Positions 22,611-31,243 of a stretch of 49,719 nucleotides of DNA are shown here, one piece after another (the first letter of the stretch is position 1; the number at the start of each line of letters is the position of its first letter). Source of the DNA: Pseudomonadota bacterium (GTDB lineage: Bacteria; Pseudomonadota; Alphaproteobacteria; Acetobacterales; Acetobacteraceae); contig JAJXXT010000121.1 in NCBI GenBank assembly GCA_021780935.1, positions 1 to 49,719 of the forward strand. Reading direction: 5' to 3'. The position numbers and the translations under genes are program-made. The notes beneath the pieces are model-generated. The model was not told where the DNA came from. It did not search any database and saw nothing but the letters and a program-made list of their open reading frames with translations.

Positions 22611-23651
22611 ATGCGCTCGAGCAAGGTCATCCATATCGTCAGTTGCCATGCCGCCGGCGAGGTGGGCGATGTCATCGTCGGTGGCGTGCTGCCGCCACCG
22701 GGTGCCACCATCGCCGAGCAGGCGCGCTTCATCGCCGAGGACGAGACGCTGCGCCGCTTCGTGCTGAACGAGCCGCGCGGTGGCGTGTTCCGTCACGTCA
22801 ACCTGCTGGTGCCGCCGAAACATCCGCGGGCCCAGCTCGGCTGGATCATCATGGAACCGGCGGACACGCCGCCGATGTCGGGCTCGAACTCGATCTGTGT
22901 CGCGACCGTGGCGCTCGAGACCGGCATCATCCCGATGCAGGAGCCGGAAACCCGTTTCGTTCTCGAACCGCCCGCCGGCCCCATCGAAATCGTCGCCACC
23001 TGCCGCGGCGGCCGTGCCGAGCGCATCAAGGTGCGCAACGTCCCCGCCTTCGCCGCGCGGCTCGACGCGACGCTGGAGCTGGCGGGCCACGGCACGCTGA
23101 CGGTGGACGTCGCCTATGGCGGCGACAGCTTCGTCATCGCGGACGCACGCGCGCTGGGCTTCACCATCGCCCCCGACGAGGCGCGCGACATCGCCGAACT
23201 CGGGATGCGCATCACCGCGGCGGCGCAGGAGCAGCTGGGTTTTCAGCATCCCGAGACCGGCTGGAACCACATCTCCTTCTGCCAGATCGCGGCTCCGCTG
23301 GAGCGGCGGGACCGCACGCTCACCGGCGCGAACGCGGTTGCCATCCGCCCCGGCAAGATCGACCGCTCGCCCACCGGCACCGGGGTTTCGGCCCGCATGG
23401 CGGTGCTGCACGCGAGGGGAGAGATGCGCGTGGGCGAGCGCTACCTCGCCCGCTCCATCATCGGCACCGAGTTCGAGGGTTGTATCGAGGCCGAAACCAC
23501 ACTCGCCGGCCGCCCCGCCATCATCCCCAGCATCACCGGCAGCGCCTGGATCACCGGCACGCACCAGCTCATGCTCGACCCCACGGACCCGTTCCCCGGT
23601 GGCTACCGCCTCTCCGACACCTGGCCGAATTTCACGAGGTCTGGGGCCTGA
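22611..23651 (+). CDS. Proline racemase-family protein with Ser/Thr at the catalytic positions
   Basis: This 346-residue protein of the proline racemase superfamily includes proline racemases and 4-hydroxyproline epimerases (Cys/Cys) and trans-3-hydroxyproline dehydratases (Cys/Thr). The two active-site motifs here read MSGSNSI, with Ser90 at the first catalytic position, and DRSPTGTG, with Thr255 at the second. Both usual cysteines are therefore replaced. Other conserved features (PMSGSN context, [19 protein letters not shown]) are intact, so it is not a decayed gene. The activity cannot be named from sequence. It ends in a terminator-like hairpin. Confidence 0.88.
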   Translation: MRSSKVIHIVSCHAAGEVGDVIVGGVLPPPGATIAEQARFIAEDETLRRFVLNEPRGGVFRHVNLLVPPKHPRAQLGWIIMEPADTPPMSGSNSICVATVALETGIIPMQEPETRFVLEPPAGPIEIVATCRGGRAERIKVRNVPAFAARLDATLELAGHGTLTVDVAYGGDSFVIADARALGFTIAPDEARDIAELGMRITAAAQEQLGFQHPETGWNHISFCQIAAPLERRDRTLTGANAVAIRPGKIDRSPTGTGVSARMAVLHARGEMRVGERYLARSIIGTEFEGCIEAETTLAGRPAIIPSITGSAWITGTHQLMLDPTDPFPGGYRLSDTWPNFTRSGA

Positions 23652-23667
23652 AGACCCCAGTCTTTCC
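23641..23667 (+). terminator. Terminator hairpin after the proline-racemase-like gene
   Basis: CTGGGG (23641-23646) and CCCCAG (23655-23660) form a 6-bp stem with an 8-base loop, followed by TCTTTCC. The stem overlaps the stop codon of the plus-strand gene. It also lies just beyond the end of convergent typA and may serve both. Confidence 0.5.
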
Positions 23668-23679
23668 CTTCCCTGGGCC

Positions 23680-25518
23680 TTACGCCGCCTCGCTCGCCCG
23701 CTCCGCCCGCTTTCTCTCATGCGGGTCGAGGAAGCGCTTGCGCAGGCGGATGGCGCCGGGCGTCACCTCCACCAGCTCGTCGTCCTCGACATAGGCGATC
23801 GCCTGCTCCAGGCTCATCTTGCGCGGCGGCGTCAGCAGCATCGCGTCGTCCTTGCCGGCGGCGCGGATGTTGGTGAGCTTCTTTTCCTTGATCGGATTCA
23901 CCTCAAGGTCGCTCTCGCGGCTGTGCTCACCGAGGATCATCCCCTGGTAGACCTTTTCGCCGGGGGAGACGAACAACGTGCCGCGCTCCTGGATGTAGAA
24001 CAGCGCGTAATGCACCGCCTCGCCCGGTTCGGTGCTGATCAGCGCGCCCCGGCTGCGGCCCTCGATCGTGCCCTTCCACGGCCCGTACCCCGCAAACAGC
24101 CGGTTCATGATGCCCGTGCCGCGCGTGTCGGTGAGGAACTCGCCGTGGTAGCCGATCAGCCCGCGGCTCGGGATCAGGAAGGTGAGGCGCTGCTTGCCGC
24201 CACCGGAGGGGCGCATGTCGCGCAGCTCGCCTTTGCGCCGGCTCATCTTCTCGACGACGATGCCGGAATACGCCTCATCGACATCCACCAGCGCCTCTTC
24301 CATCGGCTCCTCGCGCTCGCCCGTCTCCGGGTTGCGGCGCGTCAGCACGCGCGGCCGGCCGATGGTGAGCTCGAAGCCCTCGCGGCGCATCTGCTCGATC
24401 AGCACGCCAAGCTGCAGCTCCCCGCGGCCGGAAACCTCGAACGCTTCGGTCTCGGCGCTGTCGGCGACGCGGATCGCGACATTGCCCTCCGCCTCGCGCC
24501 ACAGCCGCTCGCGGATCTGGCGCGACGTCACCTTCTTGCCCTCGCGCCCGGCGAGCGGGCCGTCATTGATGCGGAACGTCATCGCGAGCGTCGGCGGATC
24601 GACCGGCACCGCCGCCAGCGGTGCCGCGATCTCCGGGGCCGCGATGGTGTCGGGCACCGTCCCCTCGGCAAGCCCGGCCACCGCGATGATATCGCCGGCC
24701 TCCGCCTCCTCCACCGGCACGCGCTCAAGGCCGCGGAACGCCAGCAGCTTGGACAGGCGCCCGGTCTCCGCCACGGTGCCGTCGGGGCGCAGCACCCGCA
24801 CCGGCATGTTGAGCTTCGCCCGCCCCTGGCTGATCCGCCCGGTGATCACGCGGCCGAGGAAATTGTCGTATTCCAGGATCGAGCCGACCATCGCGAACGC
24901 GGTGTCGAGGTCGGCCGCCGGCGGCTTCACGTGCCGCAGCACCAGCTCGAACAGCGGCGAGAGATCCTTCTTCTCGTCCCCGAGGTCGGTGACCGCCCAG
25001 CCCTGCCGGCCGGACGCATAGAGCATCGGGAAATCGAGCTGCTCCTCGCTGGCACCGAGGGCCGCGAAGAGGTCGAAGATTTCCTCATGCACCTCATGCG
25101 GCCGCGCATCGGCGCGGTCGATCTTGTTGATCACCACGATCGGTTTCAGCCCGCGCGCCAGCGCCTTGCCGACGACGAACTTGGTCTGCGGCAGCACGCC
25201 CTCGGCCGCATCCACCAGCACCAGCGCGCCATCGACCATGGAGAGAATCCGTTCCACCTCGCCGCCGAAATCGGCGTGGCCAGGCGTATCGACGATGTTG
25301 ATCCGCGTCTCCGTGCCGTCCGGCGAGGCCCAGGCGACGGAGGCGCATTTGGCGAGGATGGTGATGCCACGCTCACGCTCGAGGTCGTTGCGGTCGAGCG
25401 CTCGCTCCGCCACCTGCTGGTGGGCGCGAAACGAGCCGGACTGCGCCAGCAGCTTGTCCACCAGCGTGGTCTTGCCGTGATCGACATGGGCGATGATGGC
25501 GACGTTGCGCAGCTTCAT
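23680..25518 (-). CDS. typA: Ribosome-associated GTPase TypA/BipA
   Basis: This 612-residue translational GTPase is related to EF-G. It has P-loop [10 protein letters not shown] (about 9-18), DTPGHADF (G3) and NKIDR (G4), then EF-G-like domains and the BipA-specific C-terminal domain. It acts in ribosome assembly and stress adaptation. The frame is open 19 codons upstream, but MKLRNVAII is the family N-terminus, so 25518 is taken as the start. The length is standard. Confidence 0.97.
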   Translation of the reverse strand: MKLRNVAIIAHVDHGKTTLVDKLLAQSGSFRAHQQVAERALDRNDLERERGITILAKCASVAWASPDGTETRINIVDTPGHADFGGEVERILSMVDGALVLVDAAEGVLPQTKFVVGKALARGLKPIVVINKIDRADARPHEVHEEIFDLFAALGASEEQLDFPMLYASGRQGWAVTDLGDEKKDLSPLFELVLRHVKPPAADLDTAFAMVGSILEYDNFLGRVITGRISQGRAKLNMPVRVLRPDGTVAETGRLSKLLAFRGLERVPVEEAEAGDIIAVAGLAEGTVPDTIAAPEIAAPLAAVPVDPPTLAMTFRINDGPLAGREGKKVTSRQIRERLWREAEGNVAIRVADSAETEAFEVSGRGELQLGVLIEQMRREGFELTIGRPRVLTRRNPETGEREEPMEEALVDVDEAYSGIVVEKMSRRKGELRDMRPSGGGKQRLTFLIPSRGLIGYHGEFLTDTRGTGIMNRLFAGYGPWKGTIEGRSRGALISTEPGEAVHYALFYIQERGTLFVSPGEKVYQGMILGEHSRESDLEVNPIKEKKLTNIRAAGKDDAMLLTPPRKMSLEQAIAYVEDDELVEVTPGAIRLRKRFLDPHERKRAERASEAA

Positions 25519-25560
25519 GGGAGATGATCCGGATTTTGTGCGCTGCCGCATAGCCGAAAC

Positions 25561-25592
25561 CGCGTGGGTTTGCACGCGTGGCAGGCATGCAA
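25561..25592. repeat. Short direct and inverted repeats upstream of typA
   Basis: The direct repeat CGCGTGG (25561-25567, 25575-25581) and the inverted repeat TTGCA (25570-25574) with TGCAA (25588-25592) cluster in the 96-base gap between the kinase gene and typA. They are possibly an operator; support is weak. Confidence 0.25.
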
Positions 25593-25614
25593 GCGGTGGC
25601 CCGGCCGGAAGGGC

Positions 25615-26604
25615 TCAGAGCAGGGCCTGCAACACCACCGCCGGCGGCCGCGCGCCGACGCGGGCGATGGCCGCCGCGGCGGCCGCCGCACCCAGCGCGC
25701 CGCAGGCCGCAAGCGGCTTGCCACCCGTCCACGCCGCAAGGAAGCCCGCGGCATAGGCGTCCCCGGCGCCGGTCGTGTCCACCACCGGCGTGGGGGCGGC
25801 GGGGATCCGCACCACCTGGTCGCCGGAAACCACCAGGCTGCCGCGCTCGCTCATCGTCAGCACCGCGAGCTTCGTTTCCTCGCGCACCAGCGGCACGGCA
25901 TCCTCCGCCCGTTCCACCCCGTAGAGGCTGCCGATCTCCGCCTCGTTGGCGAACAGGATGTCCACGCCCGTGCGCACCAGCTCGCGGAACGCATCGCGGT
26001 GGCGGCCGACGCAGAACGGGTCGGAGAGCGACAGCGCGACGCTGCGCCCCGCCGCATGCGCCAGTGCTGCCGCGCGACGAAACGCCGCCTGCGCCGCGGG
26101 CGGATCGAACAGATATCCTTCGAAATAGGTGACGCGCGCGGCGGCGACGATGTCCGCCTCCACCTGCGCCTCGCCGAACGCGACGCAGGCGCCGAGATAG
26201 GTGTTCATCGTCCGCTGCGCGTCGGGCGTCACCGCGATCAGGCAGCGCGCGGTCGGTGCGCCGCCGCCCGGCGTGCCGGTGGGCAGGGCGGCGGTTGGGA
26301 AATGCACCCCGGAGGCGGTGATGTCGTGGCGGAACACCTGGCCGAGCTGGTCATCCGCCACGCAACCGAAATAGGCGACCGACGCCCCCAGGGCGGCGGC
26401 CACCGCACAGGTGTTGGCGGCCGAGCCGCCACTGCTTTCCTGGGCCGCCGGCATGTTGGCGTAGATGCGCTCGGCCGCCGCGGCATCGATCAGCGTCATC
26501 GTGCCCTTGGCCATGCCGTGCTCGGCGAGGAAATCCTCCCCCACCTGCGCCACCACATCGACCATGGCGTTACCGATGCCCAGAATATCGAACCGCGCTT
26601 CCAT
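25615..26604 (-). CDS. PfkB-family carbohydrate/adenosine kinase
   Basis: This 329-residue ribokinase-fold enzyme has the N-terminal motif GIGNAMVDVV, the substrate motif SGGSAANT (58-65) and the ATP-site motif DTTGAGDAYAAG with catalytic base Asp282. The overall pattern resembles bacterial adenosine kinases of alphaproteobacteria, but specificity among nucleosides and sugars cannot be fixed from sequence. Start at MEARFDILGIGN. It lies upstream of typA on the same strand and diverges from the EI24 gene. Confidence 0.9.
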   Translation of the reverse strand: MEARFDILGIGNAMVDVVAQVGEDFLAEHGMAKGTMTLIDAAAAERIYANMPAAQESSGGSAANTCAVAAALGASVAYFGCVADDQLGQVFRHDITASGVHFPTAALPTGTPGGGAPTARCLIAVTPDAQRTMNTYLGACVAFGEAQVEADIVAAARVTYFEGYLFDPPAAQAAFRRAAALAHAAGRSVALSLSDPFCVGRHRDAFRELVRTGVDILFANEAEIGSLYGVERAEDAVPLVREETKLAVLTMSERGSLVVSGDQVVRIPAAPTPVVDTTGAGDAYAAGFLAAWTGGKPLAACGALGAAAAAAAIARVGARPPAVVLQALL

Positions 26605-26708
26605 CCTACCCTCCGTCCTGCGATCGCCCATCGTTCCTGCGATCGTCTGACGCCCATGTTCCGCGTGGGGCGCCTAACATCCGCCATCGCTTCGCGGTAG
26701 GGGGAGCC

Positions 26709-27443
26709 ATGATTGAAGCAGCACTCCGCGGGCTGGGCCAGCTTCGCGACCGCGCCTTTCGCGCCGCTCTGCTGGCCAGTATGCTGTGGACGCTGCTGGC
26801 CTTTGCCCTGCTTGGCAGCGCCGGGTTCGTGCTCGTTGGCACCTTCCTGGGCGGCATCGTCGCGGGCTGGCTCGGCGATATTCTGGTGACGCTTGCGACC
26901 GGATTCGCCGTCTGGCTGCTGTTCGTTCCGGTCGCCGCCGGCATTGCCACCTTCTACACCGACCGCATCGCGGCCTCGGTGGAGGCGCGGTGGTATCCGG
27001 CCCTGCCGCCCGTCACCCCGGCGAGCCTGGCGGCGCAGCTCTGGGACGGCGTCGCGGTGTTCCTGCGCCTGGCGGCGGCGCAGATTCTCGTCGTCATCGT
27101 GTTGCAGACCGGGGTGGTGGTGTTGCTGCCCGGGGCGGCGGCCGTGCTGTGGCTGGGCCTGGCGGGCTGGGCCTATGCCCGCGGCCTGTTCGTCGCGCTG
27201 GCGATGCGGCGCCTGCCGCGCGGGCCGGCGCTGGCGGCATGGCGGGCGCGCCGGCCCGCGGCCATCGGCATCGGCGTGCTGGTCGCGCTGGCGGAGTTCG
27301 TGCCCCTGCTCAACCTCGCCGCCCCGATCCTGGGAATCGCAGCCCTTGTGCATGTGCTGCAGCAGAGCCCCAAGATGTCGTCTGCGCCCGGGTCATGGGG
27401 TGACTCCCCGCTGCCCCGCGTGCTACCCCACCGGCCGAATTGA
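26709..27443 (+). CDS. EI24-domain integral membrane protein
   Basis: This 244-residue protein of the EI24/CysZ-like family has five or six hydrophobic segments and the family features PVAAGIATFYTDRIAASVE near 75-95 and LAEFVPLLNLAAPILG near 200-215. CysZ members take up sulfate, but most alphaproteobacterial EI24 proteins have no known role. The start is ATG with GGGGGAG nearby. The downstream bactofilin gene follows closely; coupling to a membrane-curvature or envelope role is only suggested. Confidence 0.83.
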   Translation: MIEAALRGLGQLRDRAFRAALLASMLWTLLAFALLGSAGFVLVGTFLGGIVAGWLGDILVTLATGFAVWLLFVPVAAGIATFYTDRIAASVEARWYPALPPVTPASLAAQLWDGVAVFLRLAAAQILVVIVLQTGVVVLLPGAAAVLWLGLAGWAYARGLFVALAMRRLPRGPALAAWRARRPAAIGIGVLVALAEFVPLLNLAAPILGIAALVHVLQQSPKMSSAPGSWGDSPLPRVLPHRPN

Positions 27444-27460
27444 CTGGGAGGATTATTCCA

Positions 27461-28060
27461 TTGTTCACCAAGCGCCGCCGACCTGAGGACACGCAGGAAC
27501 CCGAGGCTGAGACTCCGGCCGCGGCCGCTCGTCCGGCTGCCGACCCCTCGCTTGCCATGCCCCCGTTCCGCCCCGCGCCCCCGAAGGAGGCCCCGACCAT
27601 GAGCCGCCCGCTGAACCCCAACCCGCCGATGCCCGCCGCGCCGCCCTCCGCGATGCCTGCCGGCCCCACCGGGCGCGCCGCCCCACGCCCCGCCGCGGAG
27701 CGTCGGACACTCGTGGTCGGCCGCGGTATTTCCGTCCAGGGCACGGTGCAGGATGCCGAGCGCCTGGTCGTCGAGGGCACGGTCGAGGCCAGCATGATCC
27801 ACGCGACCGAACTCGCGATCGCGCTTGGCGGCATGTTCCGCGGCGAGGTCGAGGTGGAGGACGCGGAGATTTCCGGCACGCTGGACGGCACGCTGACCGC
27901 GCGCGGCAACCTCGTCGTGCGCGCCAGCGGCCGGGTGCTCGGCACCGCGCGCTGCCGCCGTCTTCAGGTGGAGGATGGCGGCCAGATCACCGGCCGCATC
28001 GAGATGATCACCGAGCCGGCCCGCGCGGCGGACGCCCCACGCGGCGACGAGCCGGCGTAA
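27461..28060 (+). CDS. Bactofilin family cytoskeletal protein
   Basis: The product is 199 residues. After a Pro/Ala-rich disordered N-terminus, residues about 84-185 form the bactofilin right-handed beta-helix: RTLVVGRGISVQGT, VVEGTVEAS, GEVEVEDAEISG, NLVVRASGRVLG and GGQITGRI. Bactofilins polymerise into filaments that position cell-wall and envelope machinery. Two starts are plausible: TTG at 27461 with GGGAGG nine bases upstream, or ATG at 27599 with AAGGAGG eight bases upstream (153 residues). Both keep the whole beta-helix. Confidence 0.88.
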   Translation: MFTKRRRPEDTQEPEAETPAAAARPAADPSLAMPPFRPAPPKEAPTMSRPLNPNPPMPAAPPSAMPAGPTGRAAPRPAAERRTLVVGRGISVQGTVQDAERLVVEGTVEASMIHATELAIALGGMFRGEVEVEDAEISGTLDGTLTARGNLVVRASGRVLGTARCRRLQVEDGGQITGRIEMITEPARAADAPRGDEPA

Positions 28061-28062
28061 CC

Positions 28063-28968
28063 TCAGTTCGTCGCCGGTCCGGCAGGGGCCGTCTGGATAT
28101 GCAGCGGTCCCGCCGGCACGGGGGGTAGCGGCGCCTGCACCGCGCCCATCGGCGTCAGGGTTGGGGCGAGCGTGTGGTGGATCACGGTCTGCCCCGGCGG
28201 CACGGCGGCGTTCGGCACCGGGCCGGTGGTGGACCCCGTGGGCACCGACGCCGGGGGCGGCGTGAGCGAGGTTGGTCCACTGCCGCCAGCAATCGGCACC
28301 GTCGTCGTGGGTGAGGTCGCGTTGGGTGCAGCGGGGGTCGGCGGGAAGTTCGGCGGCGGGCTTCCGGGTTTGCCGAGGCCCAGGGACTGGACGCTGGGCG
28401 GCGGTGGCGCCAGCGGCTTTTCCGCGAGCAGGAATTTCCCGAGATGCTTGCGCATCTCATATTCGAAATCGACGTTCATGTCGCTCATCGTCTTTTTCAC
28501 GAGCGCGTAGAGGTCCTGCTGCTGCGCCTCGGGGCTTTCGGAGATGAAGGTCCGGCTGTCCTTCACCGCCACCCTGATCTCGCCCAGGCGCTTGCCGCCG
28601 GCATCACGCAGCGTGAGGTGCACCGCGAAATGCGCGTCGTAATGGTCATGCACCTTGATGATCGAGGCATCGTCGACGACGAAATCCGCGGTGCCGGCGG
28701 TGCCATCCATCTCCAGCCGGTCGAGCGCCATCTGCCGCAGCGCCGTCACCGGCTGCTCAGGGGCGAGATACTCCACATGCCGCGCCTGGCCCGTGGGCAC
28801 CCAGGAATCATCAATCGTCAGCCTTGCCACGTCGAGCCGCAGCTTCGTGAGATAGGACCAGGAGAGTGGCGGGAAGGGCTGCGGCGGCGGGCTGCTCGCG
28901 CAACCGGCAAGCCCCAGCACCAGCCCCAGCACCGGTAATGTCACGGTAACAAAACGAACGCGCATCAT
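28063..28968 (-). CDS. Proline-rich lipoprotein of unknown function
   Basis: This 301-residue protein has a signal peptide ending in lipobox LAGC, with the lipidated Cys at residue 23. The middle domain (about 38-175) has alternating strands and helices including TIDDSWVPTG and FEYEMRKHLGKFLL. The C-terminal 120 residues are a Pro/Thr/Gly-rich low-complexity tail. I do not recognise the family. Its ATG overlaps the hslO stop (ATGA), so it is co-translated with Hsp33. Envelope location is inferred from the lipobox. Confidence 0.85.
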   Translation of the reverse strand: MMRVRFVTVTLPVLGLVLGLAGCASSPPPQPFPPLSWSYLTKLRLDVARLTIDDSWVPTGQARHVEYLAPEQPVTALRQMALDRLEMDGTAGTADFVVDDASIIKVHDHYDAHFAVHLTLRDAGGKRLGEIRVAVKDSRTFISESPEAQQQDLYALVKKTMSDMNVDFEYEMRKHLGKFLLAEKPLAPPPPSVQSLGLGKPGSPPPNFPPTPAAPNATSPTTTVPIAGGSGPTSLTPPPASVPTGSTTGPVPNAAVPPGQTVIHHTLAPTLTPMGAVQAPLPPVPAGPLHIQTAPAGPATN

Positions 28969-29900
28969 GCTTTTTCCGACTCTTCCCTGCCGCGCACCTC
29001 ATGGCGCGGAAACCGAAACGAATAGCTGCAGAACTCGCAGGTCATGACGATCGTGCCGTCGATCGTCATGTGGTCGAGGTCGTCCGCGTCGAACCCCGCG
29101 AGGATGGTGGAAAGCCGCTGGCGCGAGCAGCGGCAGCCATAGGCGAGCGCCCGCGCCCGGTCCGCCGCCACGCCCTCGGCGCCGAACAGCCGCCACAGCA
29201 GCGTCTCCGGCGCCAGCGCGTCGTCGAGCAGCTCCGCCTCGGTCAGCGTCTCGGCGAGCGTGGTCGCGGTCCGCCAGGAATCGTCATCCCCCGCGGCGAC
29301 CCGCTCCAGGACCAGCGCCGCCGCGCGCCAGCCGGCCTCGGCACCCGCCCCGGTTCGCGCCGCGGCCAGGCGGATCCAGGCATCCATCTGCTCGCTCTGG
29401 CGAAAATAGCCGAGCGCCATCGCCGCCAGCGTGTCGCCACCGATCGCAACGATCCCCTGGTGGCGGTCGCCATCCGCGCCCTGGTCGACGGTAAAGGCGA
29501 GGTAGCCCTCGCCCACCAGCTCGGCGTCCGTCATGGCGTCGTGCAGCTCGCCTTCCCGCTCCGCCGAGACCCGCGCATAGCCGCGCAGCGCGCCCGCCTC
29601 GGTGCAGTCGGCGAGCAGCAACGGCACCGGCCCGTCGCCCTTGACCTGCAGCGAGAAGGAGCCGCGGAACTTCAAGGCGCCGGCCAGGCCCGCGGCGAGC
29701 GCCAGGGCTTTGCCCTGCAACCGGGTGACGACCTCCGGGTTGTCGTGGCGCGCGAGCAGCGCATCGGCGAGCGGGCCGAGCCGCACCAGCCGCCCCCGCA
29801 CCGGTCGCCCAGGCAGGTGGAACGGCAGGATGCCGCGCGGAACCACGAGATCCGGCACGTCGGGCCGGTCGGCGTCGAGAAAGGCGGGCGTGTCGGCCAT
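28965..29900 (-). CDS. hslO: Redox-regulated chaperone Hsp33
   Basis: This 311-residue heat-shock protein 33 has the C-terminal redox-sensing zinc site: CRCSR then TCEFC, i.e. CxC plus CxxC. Oxidation releases zinc and activates holdase activity in the cytoplasm. The start MADTPAFLDAD at 29900 is preferred; the frame is open 17 codons upstream. No ribosome binding site is obvious, and TATTCT lies just upstream, so the transcript may be leaderless (inference). It is coupled to the downstream lipoprotein gene. Confidence 0.95.
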   Translation of the reverse strand: MADTPAFLDADRPDVPDLVVPRGILPFHLPGRPVRGRLVRLGPLADALLARHDNPEVVTRLQGKALALAAGLAGALKFRGSFSLQVKGDGPVPLLLADCTEAGALRGYARVSAEREGELHDAMTDAELVGEGYLAFTVDQGADGDRHQGIVAIGGDTLAAMALGYFRQSEQMDAWIRLAAARTGAGAEAGWRAAALVLERVAAGDDDSWRTATTLAETLTEAELLDDALAPETLLWRLFGAEGVAADRARALAYGCRCSRQRLSTILAGFDADDLDHMTIDGTIVMTCEFCSYSFRFPRHEVRGREESEKA

Positions 29901-29964
29901 GCGCAAGCAGAATAGGCGTTGCGCCGCCGCCCGGCTACCGTCCCCGGACATGAAACGCCCGTCA

Positions 29965-29976
29965 GCATGATCATGC
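29965..29976. promoter_or_regulatory. 12-bp perfect palindrome between hslO and the MFS gene
   Basis: GCATGATCATGC is a perfect palindrome in the 140-base divergent gap between hslO and the plus-strand MFS gene. It could be an operator for either promoter. No regulator gene is adjacent. Confidence 0.35.
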
Positions 29977-30040
29977 CGGCCACAACCGCCTCGCCGGCCC
30001 CAATCAATGACGCCGGGGCGGCGGTGGCGAGGCTGCGCAA

Positions 30041-31177
30041 ATGATGCGCGGGCATCGCGGCACGCTCGCCGCCATCGTCCTCGCGCGCCTGACGTTCGGC
30101 ATGCAGGTGCAGACCGTGGCCACGCTGGGCCCCGCGCTGCGCCATGCGTTCGCGCTGGATTTCGCGGGTTTCGGCACGCTGGTCGGGCTCTACATGCTGC
30201 CGGGCGTGGTCCTGGCCATTCCCGTGGCCTTTGCCGGAAGGCGTCTCGGCGATCGCAACGCGCTGGCGGGCGGGATGGTGCTGATGGTGCTGGGCAGCGC
30301 GCTCAGCGCGGTGGCGCCGGGCGTGGTGCTGTTCGGCGTGGGGCGGCTGCTGTGCGGCGGCGGCGTGGTGGCGCTGCTGGTGTTTCAGGGCAAGGTGCTG
30401 TCGGAGCGTTACGATGGTCGTAATTTCTCGCTGGCGACCTCGCTGCAGACCGGCGCGTTTCCCATCGGTATCGGCCTCGCACCGCTGGTCCTGGGACCGC
30501 TGGCAGCTTCGCTGGGCTGGCGGGCGGCGTTCGCCGCCGGCGCCGTTGCCGCCGCGATCCCCGTGGTGCTGCTGCTTACCACCTGGCGGGAGGTAGGTCC
30601 GGCCGCGGAGACCGGTGCGCGCCTGCTTGCCTGGCCCAGCCGACGGGAGGTGCGGCTGGTGTTCCTCGCTGGTCTGGTCTGGGTCTTCTACAATGCGGGC
30701 TTTACGAACTATCTCGCCTTCATGCCGGCGCTGATGGCGGCACGGCATCTGACGGGCGCCGCCGCCACCGGCGTCGTGCCCCTGGCCACCTGGCCCAACC
30801 TCGCCTTCGTGCTGATGGGCGCGGCGCTCGGGCATCGTTTCGGTAACACGCCGGTCTTTCTGGTCGGCACGCTCTGCACGCTGGCCGCGATTCTCTGGGC
30901 CGTTGCCGGCGGCCCGCTGCTGGCGACGGCGCTGCTGTTCGGCACCGTGGGGGCGATCCACGGTGGCCTGATCGTCGCCACCGGTACGCTGGCGACGCAG
31001 CCGCAGAACCGCGGCGTCGGCATGGCGATTTTCTACACCGTCTATTACGCGGGCGGCTTCGTCTTCCCCGCCATCTGCGGCCATGCCGCCGACCTCGCCG
31101 GCGGCCCCGCGGGCGCCTTCGTGGCCGCGGCAGCACTCTCCGTGCTCGCCGTTCCGGCCTGGCTGCTGATCCGCTAA
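30041..31177 (+). CDS. Major facilitator superfamily transporter
   Basis: This 378-residue protein has about 12 transmembrane segments and a CynX/NimT-like character: LARLTFGMQVQTVATLGPAL at the N-terminus and the MFS loop motif GRRLGDRNAL between TM2 and TM3. The substrate is unknown. GAGG eight bases before the ATG supports the start. It is convergent with a sugar-lactonase operon ending 57 bases away, so a sugar or sugar acid is a possible cargo, but the genes are on opposite strands and the link is weak. Confidence 0.85.
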   Translation: MMRGHRGTLAAIVLARLTFGMQVQTVATLGPALRHAFALDFAGFGTLVGLYMLPGVVLAIPVAFAGRRLGDRNALAGGMVLMVLGSALSAVAPGVVLFGVGRLLCGGGVVALLVFQGKVLSERYDGRNFSLATSLQTGAFPIGIGLAPLVLGPLAASLGWRAAFAAGAVAAAIPVVLLLTTWREVGPAAETGARLLAWPSRREVRLVFLAGLVWVFYNAGFTNYLAFMPALMAARHLTGAAATGVVPLATWPNLAFVLMGAALGHRFGNTPVFLVGTLCTLAAILWAVAGGPLLATALLFGTVGAIHGGLIVATGTLATQPQNRGVGMAIFYTVYYAGGFVFPAICGHAADLAGGPAGAFVAAAALSVLAVPAWLLIR

Positions 31178-31227
31178 CCCGTCTTTCTCACGGCTCCCCA
31201 GTGGGCCAGCGCCCATTCACGCCGCGC

Positions 31228-31243
31228 CGGATTTCATAATCCG
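31228..31243 (-). other. Stem-loop at the lactonase stop codon
   Basis: CGGATT and AATCCG form a perfect 6-bp stem with loop TCAT, straddling the lactonase stop codon. A second hairpin, TGGGC-CAGC-GCCCA, lies at 31202-31215. Neither has a T-run; together they may end the convergent transcripts. Confidence 0.3.

Noticed and set aside
29878..29900. RpoH promoter for hslO (CCTATTCT)
   Set aside because: The -10 fits, but no CTTG-type -35 occurs 16-18 bases upstream.
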